Source of the DNA: Actinomycetes bacterium
GTDB lineage: Bacteria > Actinomycetota > Acidimicrobiia > Spongiisociales > UBA5794
Direction: 5' to 3'
Length of the DNA stretch: 31,322 bases
Assembly (NCBI GenBank): GCA_024640745.1
Contig: JAHEEL010000004.1
Span: 1-31,322 of the forward strand
Below are positions 28,059 to 31,322 of the stretch, in pieces. Each line of letters begins with the position of its first letter. Position 1 is the first letter of the stretch. Below the pieces are notes generated by a model. It had not been told where the DNA came from. It ran no database searches and saw only the letters and a program-made list of their open reading frames with translations. Made by a program: the position numbers and the translations under genes.

Positions 28059-28064
28059 AGGCTA
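28059..28064 (-). promoter_or_regulatory. Possible -10 box (TAGCCT) of the oxidoreductase operon
   Basis: On the minus strand, TAGCCT is followed by 6 nt and the alpha-subunit ATG, with no Shine-Dalgarno. It fits TANNNT only loosely and no -35 is seen. Confidence 0.35.
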
Positions 28065-28105
28065 GGCAAACCCATGCCCGTGGGAGACGAACATCTCGCC
28101 CCAAA

Positions 28106-28146
28106 CGAGAGTATCCACGCAGCCGATGGCTGCGTGGATACTCTCG
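28106..28146 (-). terminator. Perfect 19-bp hairpin downstream of acetyl-CoA synthetase
   Basis: CGAGAGTATCCACGCAGCC (28106-28124) and its exact complement (28128-28146) enclose a 3-nt loop. The hairpin begins 13 nt after the acs stop and is followed on the minus strand by TTTGGGG, only a short T-run. It is best read as the acs terminator that insulates the oxidoreductase operon; a strong hairpin without long U-tract is common in actinobacteria. Confidence 0.8.
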
Positions 28147-28159
28147 GTCGTCGGGACGG

Positions 28160-30106
28160 TCAGTCGTCCGCACTCGCCGCCGACTCGGCGGCGATCGTCG
28201 CGACGATGTCGGCATTGGCGAGCGTCGTCACATCACCCAGCTGGCGCTGTTCCGAGATGTCCTTCAGCAGACGGCGCATGATCTTCCCCGACCGCGTCTT
28301 CGGCAGGTCCGCGGTGAAGACGATGCTCTTCGGCTTCGCGATCGGTCCGATCGTCTCCGCCACGTGGTCGCGCAACTCCTTGAGGAGCGCGTCGTCGCCG
28401 GTGACCCCGCCTCGCACCGTGACGAACGCTGCGATCGCCTGGCCGGTCACGGGATCGGCACGACCGACCACGGCAGCCTCGGCAACCGCCGGGTGCGACA
28501 CCAGCGCCGACTCGACTTCGGTGGTCGAAATGTTGTGACCGGCGATCAACATGATGTCGTCGACCCGGCCCAGCATCCAGAAGTAGCCCTCATCGTCCCG
28601 CTTGACCCCATCACCCGGGAAGTACTTGCCATCGAACCGAGACCAATACGTGTCGACGTAGCGCTGATCGTCTCCCCAGATGGTCCGCAGCATCGACGGC
28701 CACGGCCGCGTGATCGCGAGGAATCCGCCTCCCGGAACGCCGACGTCGTTGCCGTCTTCATCGACTGCGGTCGCGCCGATGCCGGGGAAGGGGAACGTCG
28801 CCGAGCCAGGCTTCGTAGCGACGGCTCCGGGGAGCGGCGTGATCATGATCGCACCGGTCTCGGTCTGCCACCACGTATCGACGATCGGGCACTCGCCGTA
28901 GCCGATGTGCTCGTTGTACCACATCCAGGCCTCGGGATTGATCGGCTCGCCAACCGTTCCGAGGAGACGCAGCGACGACAGGTCGTGCATCGCCGGGTAT
29001 TCGTCGCCCCACTTCATGAAGGCGCGAATTGCCGTCGGCGCTGTGTAGAAGATCGTGACCTTGTAGTCGTCGACGATCTGCCAGAGCCGGTCGAAACCCG
29101 GCGAGTCGGGAGCACCTTCGTACATGACGCCGGTGACGCCGTTGGCGAGCGGACCGTAGACGATGTAGGAGTGACCGGTCACCCATCCGATATCCGCGGT
29201 GCACCAGAAGATATCGTCGTCCTTGATGTCGAAGACGAGATCGTGGGTGGCCATGACTCCGGCCAAGTAACCGCCCTGTGTATGGACGATGCCTTTCGGC
29301 TTCCCGGTGGTTCCCGACGTGTAGAGGATGTACAAGATGTCCTCTGCGTCCATCACCTCGGGTTCGCAGTCGGCGGCCTGGTCGGCCATCAGGTCGTGCC
29401 ACCAGAGGTCGCGGCCATCGGTCATGCTGACCTCGTTCTTCGTCCGCTCGACGACCACCACCTTCTCGATCGTCGGACAGGCAGCGACGGAGACGTCGGC
29501 GTGCTCCTTGAGCGGGAAGACCCCACCCTTGCGCCACGAACCGTCCTGCGTCACGAGGACCTTCGCCTCGCCGTCCTGGATCCGGTCGGCCAGCGAATCG
29601 GATGAGAAGCCGCCGAACACCACCGAATGGATAGCGCCGATCCGGGCGCAAGCCAGCAGCGTGATCGGCAGTTCGGGGATCATGCCCATGTACACAGCAA
29701 CGCGATCGCCCTTCTCGACGCCGAGCGACTTGAGGGCATTGGCGAACTTCGAGACCTCCGCATGGAGCTCCGCGTAGGTGATGTCGCGCGTGTCGCCGGG
29801 CTCGCCGACCCAGTGGTACGCGACCTTGTCGCCGATGGTGTCGAGATGGCGGTCGAGGCAGTTGTAGGAGAGGTTCAGCTTTCCATCTTCGAACCACTTG
29901 TAGAACGGGGCGTTCTCGGCGTTCAGCCCGACGGTCGGCTCCTCGAACCAGGTGATGCGCTCCAGCGCCTGCTTCATCCACCAGGCTTCCCAGTCGGCAG
30001 ACTCGTCGTAGATCTCGGGCCCCGCGTTTGCCGCTGCTACGAACTCCGGGGACGGCGGAAAGACTCGTTCCTCGGACAGCAGGTTCTCAAGGGTGGTGTC
30101 GGCCAC
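28160..30106 (-). CDS. acsA: Acetyl-CoA synthetase (AMP-forming)
   Basis: Activates acetate to acetyl-CoA through acetyl-AMP in the cytoplasm. The 648-residue protein has the family's usual length (about 650). Signatures are YTSGTTGKPKGIVHTQGGYL (AMP/phosphate loop), WCTADIGWVTGHSYIVYGPL, VDTWWQTETGAIM, GDGVKRDDEGYFWMLGRVDD and the C-terminal PKTRSGKIMRRLLKDI, whose Lys is the catalytic residue that reversible acetylation inactivates in this family. The start is the GTG at 30104-30106 with GGAGG 6 nt upstream; longer in-frame readings pass through the promoter region and are Arg/Ser-rich. It is probably monocistronic, ending at the strong hairpin at 28106-28146. It gives acetyl-CoA next to a CoA-dependent 2-oxoacid:ferredoxin enzyme. 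Confidence 0.96.
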   Translation of the reverse strand: MADTTLENLLSEERVFPPSPEFVAAANAGPEIYDESADWEAWWMKQALERITWFEEPTVGLNAENAPFYKWFEDGKLNLSYNCLDRHLDTIGDKVAYHWVGEPGDTRDITYAELHAEVSKFANALKSLGVEKGDRVAVYMGMIPELPITLLACARIGAIHSVVFGGFSSDSLADRIQDGEAKVLVTQDGSWRKGGVFPLKEHADVSVAACPTIEKVVVVERTKNEVSMTDGRDLWWHDLMADQAADCEPEVMDAEDILYILYTSGTTGKPKGIVHTQGGYLAGVMATHDLVFDIKDDDIFWCTADIGWVTGHSYIVYGPLANGVTGVMYEGAPDSPGFDRLWQIVDDYKVTIFYTAPTAIRAFMKWGDEYPAMHDLSSLRLLGTVGEPINPEAWMWYNEHIGYGECPIVDTWWQTETGAIMITPLPGAVATKPGSATFPFPGIGATAVDEDGNDVGVPGGGFLAITRPWPSMLRTIWGDDQRYVDTYWSRFDGKYFPGDGVKRDDEGYFWMLGRVDDIMLIAGHNISTTEVESALVSHPAVAEAAVVGRADPVTGQAIAAFVTVRGGVTGDDALLKELRDHVAETIGPIAKPKSIVFTADLPKTRSGKIMRRLLKDISEQRQLGDVTTLANADIVATIAAESAASADD

Positions 30107-30226
30107 GTTTACCTCCGGGTCGCGAACGGATATACGCAGGCTACGGATTGCGACCATCGATGGGGAGGGCCGGATGGCCCTGACACAGGGGTCGGAGTGC
30201 CCTGCCGAGCGACCAGCGAACAAGGG

Positions 30227-30238
30227 ATCGGGCCCGAT
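30227..30238. promoter_or_regulatory. 12-bp perfect palindrome between acs and the tRNA cluster
   Basis: ATCGGGCCCGAT lies in the 182-nt region between the acs start and tRNA-Glu. It abuts a TATACT sequence (30238-30243) that could be a -10 box towards the tRNAs; TATGCT at 30272-30277 is another candidate nearer tRNA-Glu. Neither has a convincing -35. The rest of the region holds a possible acs -10 (TATATC on the minus strand, 30129-30134). Confidence 0.25.
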
Positions 30239-30288
30239 ATACTCGCTCTCTCACTGCCCATTCGACGCCGTTATGCTTTCGGGGCCCT

Positions 30289-30361
30289 GCCCCCATCGTC
30301 CAGCGGCCTAGGACTCCGCCCTTTCAAGGCGGCAACGGGGATTCGAATTCCCCTGGGGGCA
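30289..30361 (+). tRNA. tRNA-Glu (anticodon TTC)
   Basis: A 73-nt cloverleaf: acceptor GCCCCCA pairs with TGGGGGC, anticodon stem CCGCC/GGCGG encloses loop CTTTCAA (TTC at 30323-30325), T-arm GGGGATTCGAATTCCCC. The discriminator is A; CCA is not encoded. First of three tRNAs in a row. Confidence 0.96.
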
Positions 30362-30366
30362 CGAAC

Positions 30367-30444
30367 GGGGGCGTGGTGAAGTCTGGAGTTCACGCCGGCC
30401 TGTCAAGCCGGAGGTCGCGGGTTCAAATCCCGTCGCTCCCGCCA
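30367..30444 (+). tRNA. tRNA-Asp (anticodon GTC)
   Basis: Acceptor GGGGGCG pairs with CGCTCCC (one G-T), anticodon stem CCGGC/GCCGG encloses loop CTGTCAA (GTC), T-arm CGGGTTCAAATCCCG. Discriminator G and an encoded CCA (30442-30444). It lies 5 nt after tRNA-Glu, so the two are certainly processed from one transcript. Confidence 0.95.
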
Positions 30445-30452
30445 GACGCACA

Positions 30453-30474
30453 CGCCCGGGTCACCGCCCGGGCG
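30453..30474 (+). other. GC-rich hairpin in the tRNA-Asp/tRNA-Phe spacer
   Basis: CGCCCGGG and CCCGGGCG, with a 6-nt loop, form a perfect 8-bp stem in the 43-nt spacer. There is no T-run. It could guide processing or partly terminate transcription before tRNA-Phe. Confidence 0.4.
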
Positions 30475-30487
30475 GACGTGTCTGCCC

Positions 30488-30563
30488 GGTCAGGTAGCTC
30501 AGTTGGTAGAGCGCTGGTCTGAAAAACCAGAGGTCGGCAGTTCGACCCTGCCCCTGACCACCA
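30488..30563 (+). tRNA. tRNA-Phe (anticodon GAA)
   Basis: Acceptor GGTCAGG pairs with CCTGACC, D-arm GCTCAGTTGGTAGAGC, anticodon stem CTGGT/ACCAG encloses loop CTGAAAA (GAA), T-arm GGCAGTTCGACCCTGCC. Discriminator A with encoded CCA (30561-30563). Last of the Glu-Asp-Phe cluster. Confidence 0.96.
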
Positions 30564-30702
30564 CAGAAACACTGTAGGGCAACGCTTTGCAGGGGTTCTT
30601 CTACGCTCGGGCTACTCGAACTCGACGATGAGACCAATCTTCCCGACTCGACGCATCGAGTCTTGCAGCCGTTCTGCAACCGGTGCCGTGCAGGGTTGAG
30701 CC

Positions 30703-30879
30703 ATGAAGGTAGATCGCAGTAGGCCCAGCGGGTTCAACACTCCCGTTACCGCCGTGTGGGTTATCGCCGTCATCGCCGTGGTGGCCGTTGTCGCGGTTGG
30801 GTTGTATGTCGCGATCCACATGAATGAGGTGTTCGGCTTCGCTACCTACCCCCGGATGCTCTACGGCGGGTACGGATAG
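30703..30879 (+). CDS. Small single-helix membrane protein, unknown function
   Basis: A 58-residue frame with a classic small-membrane-protein layout: a polar N-terminus (MKVDRSRPSGFNTP), one long hydrophobic helix (about residues 14-38, WVIAVIAVVAVVAVGLYVAI) and a short aromatic C-terminus (FATYPRMLYGGYG). The upstream ribosome site is weak (AGGGTTGAG before the ATG), so the start is not certain. It lies 139 nt downstream of tRNA-Phe on the same strand; the space between shows nothing I can name. I recognise no family. Chance coding is possible, but the clean polar-helix-aromatic arrangement supports a real protein. Confidence 0.45.
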   Translation: MKVDRSRPSGFNTPVTAVWVIAVIAVVAVVAVGLYVAIHMNEVFGFATYPRMLYGGYG

Positions 30880-30950
30880 GCAGAACATGAAGTCATCAAG
30901 ACGAGCTATGCACTAACGAAGGCGGGCGCGCTCGGTCGATTGGCGCGGGA

Positions 30951-31322
30951 ATGAGCCGCGTTCCTGGGCGGGCCGCCTTGGCGCTGGTTGCGTTGATTGT
31001 CATCGCGGCGAGTTCGTTCGCGGACCCTGCCATTGGTTGGGAGGACTCAGACAGCTTCGGGGCGTTGGAGGTGGCCGCATCGGCGAGCGCTGACAAATCG
31101 TGTGTGCCGTCGGTTGCGTCGCAGTTTGGTGCGCTCAAGGATCATCCGGACGCGCTCGGGTTCTTCCCCGGTGCGTCGCCGACACCCACTGTGTACAAGC
31201 ACTACCAAGGCATCCAACGGCTCCCAAGCGCAGGTGTCCCGTACTTCTTCATCAGCAGGAACAACAATCCGTACATGGGATTGGGAGGCGATCCCGGACC
31301 TAGCAACGTCGTCATTGTCGAG
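30951..31322 (+). CDS. Secreted protein, N-terminal part (cut by window end)
   Basis: An open frame of 124 codons from the ATG at 30951 to the last base, without a stop. The product begins with a signal peptide: MSRVPGR, a hydrophobic core (AALALVALIVIAAS) and a probable cleavage after SSFA or nearby. The exported part is polar and contains DKSCVPSVASQFGALKDHP, a Thr/Pro segment and YKHYQGIQRLPSAGVPYFF followed by ISRNNNPYMGLGGDPG. The HYQGIQRL...PYFFISR stretch reads as a folded domain start rather than a linker, but I cannot assign a family. There is no strong Shine-Dalgarno (GGCGCGGGA precedes the ATG). Its third-position G/C bias agrees with the neighbours. The remainder lies beyond the window. 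Confidence 0.65.
   Translation, partial: MSRVPGRAALALVALIVIAASSFADPAIGWEDSDSFGALEVAASASADKSCVPSVASQFGALKDHPDALGFFPGASPTPTVYKHYQGIQRLPSAGVPYFFISRNNNPYMGLGGDPGPSNVVIVE

Noticed and set aside
27267..29605. Long plus-strand open frames opposite the oxidoreductase and acs genes
   Set aside because: They are shadows of strongly supported minus-strand enzymes and show no recognisable protein features.
30461..30679. Minus-strand frame containing GRTADLWFFRPALYQLSY
   Set aside because: This is the well-known false protein read from the antisense strand of tRNA genes, here tRNA-Phe.

Overview
The window is a GC-rich, gene-dense bacterial chromosome segment. It most likely comes from an actinobacterium, possibly class Acidimicrobiia. 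Supporting signs are the strongly G/C-biased third codon positions, a lipoprotein with a Ser/Thr/Ala-rich linker behind its lipobox, a giant DivIVA-headed coiled-coil protein resembling Streptomyces Scy/FilP, and several genes with a TANNNT -10 box 6-7 nt before the ATG and no Shine-Dalgarno (leaderless mRNAs). The class-level placement is inference. I see no insertion sequence, prophage, CRISPR array or rRNA. No gene-free stretch exceeds 300 bases; the longest is 30107-30288, between acs and the tRNA cluster.

Layout. Positions 1-1270 (-): BMP-family lipoprotein, apparently frameshifted near its C-terminus and running off the window. 1401-2840 (+): Xaa-Pro aminopeptidase. 2866-7080 (-): 1404-residue DivIVA/Scy-like coiled-coil protein. 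7212-9837 (-): class I fructose-bisphosphate aldolase followed by ATP-type PEP carboxykinase, a likely two-gene operon with a readable promoter. 9925-11619 (-): phosphoglucomutase/phosphomannomutase. 11750-16436 (+): hypF-hypC-hypD-hypE, for NiFe-hydrogenase Fe(CN)2CO cofactor assembly; no hydrogenase or hypA/hypB gene is in the window. 16502-16789 (-): small winged-helix regulator. 16826-22643 (-): Mrp-type Na+/H+ antiporter operon in the order small membrane ORF, mrpA, B, C, D, F and a fused mrpG-mrpE. 22751-24936 (+), divergent from mrp: a second winged-helix regulator paralogous to the first, a tandem universal stress protein and a Usp-CBS protein. 24998-25558 (+): GNAT acetyltransferase. 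25600-28052 (-): 2-oxoacid:ferredoxin oxidoreductase alpha and a beta-gamma fusion. 28160-30106 (-): acetyl-CoA synthetase, followed by a perfect 19-bp hairpin. 30289-30563 (+): tRNA-Glu, tRNA-Asp, tRNA-Phe. 30703-30879 (+): small one-helix membrane protein. 30951-31322 (+): start of a secreted protein cut by the window end.

How the genes work together. Aldolase, PEP carboxykinase, phosphohexomutase, acetyl-CoA synthetase and the ferredoxin-dependent 2-oxoacid enzyme outline a gluconeogenesis-capable central metabolism with low-potential electron carriers. The hyp genes imply that the genome encodes a NiFe hydrogenase elsewhere.

The most distinctive unit is 16.5-24.9 kb. An Mrp antiporter operon with an unusual G-E fusion is bracketed by two paralogous winged-helix regulators (37 of 64 aligned residues identical by eye) and faces a two-gene universal-stress-protein operon. 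The two transcripts start from overlapping divergent promoters in an AT-rich patch that carries an 8-bp inverted repeat. I read this as a possible self-regulated ion-homeostasis/stress module; that reading is inference.
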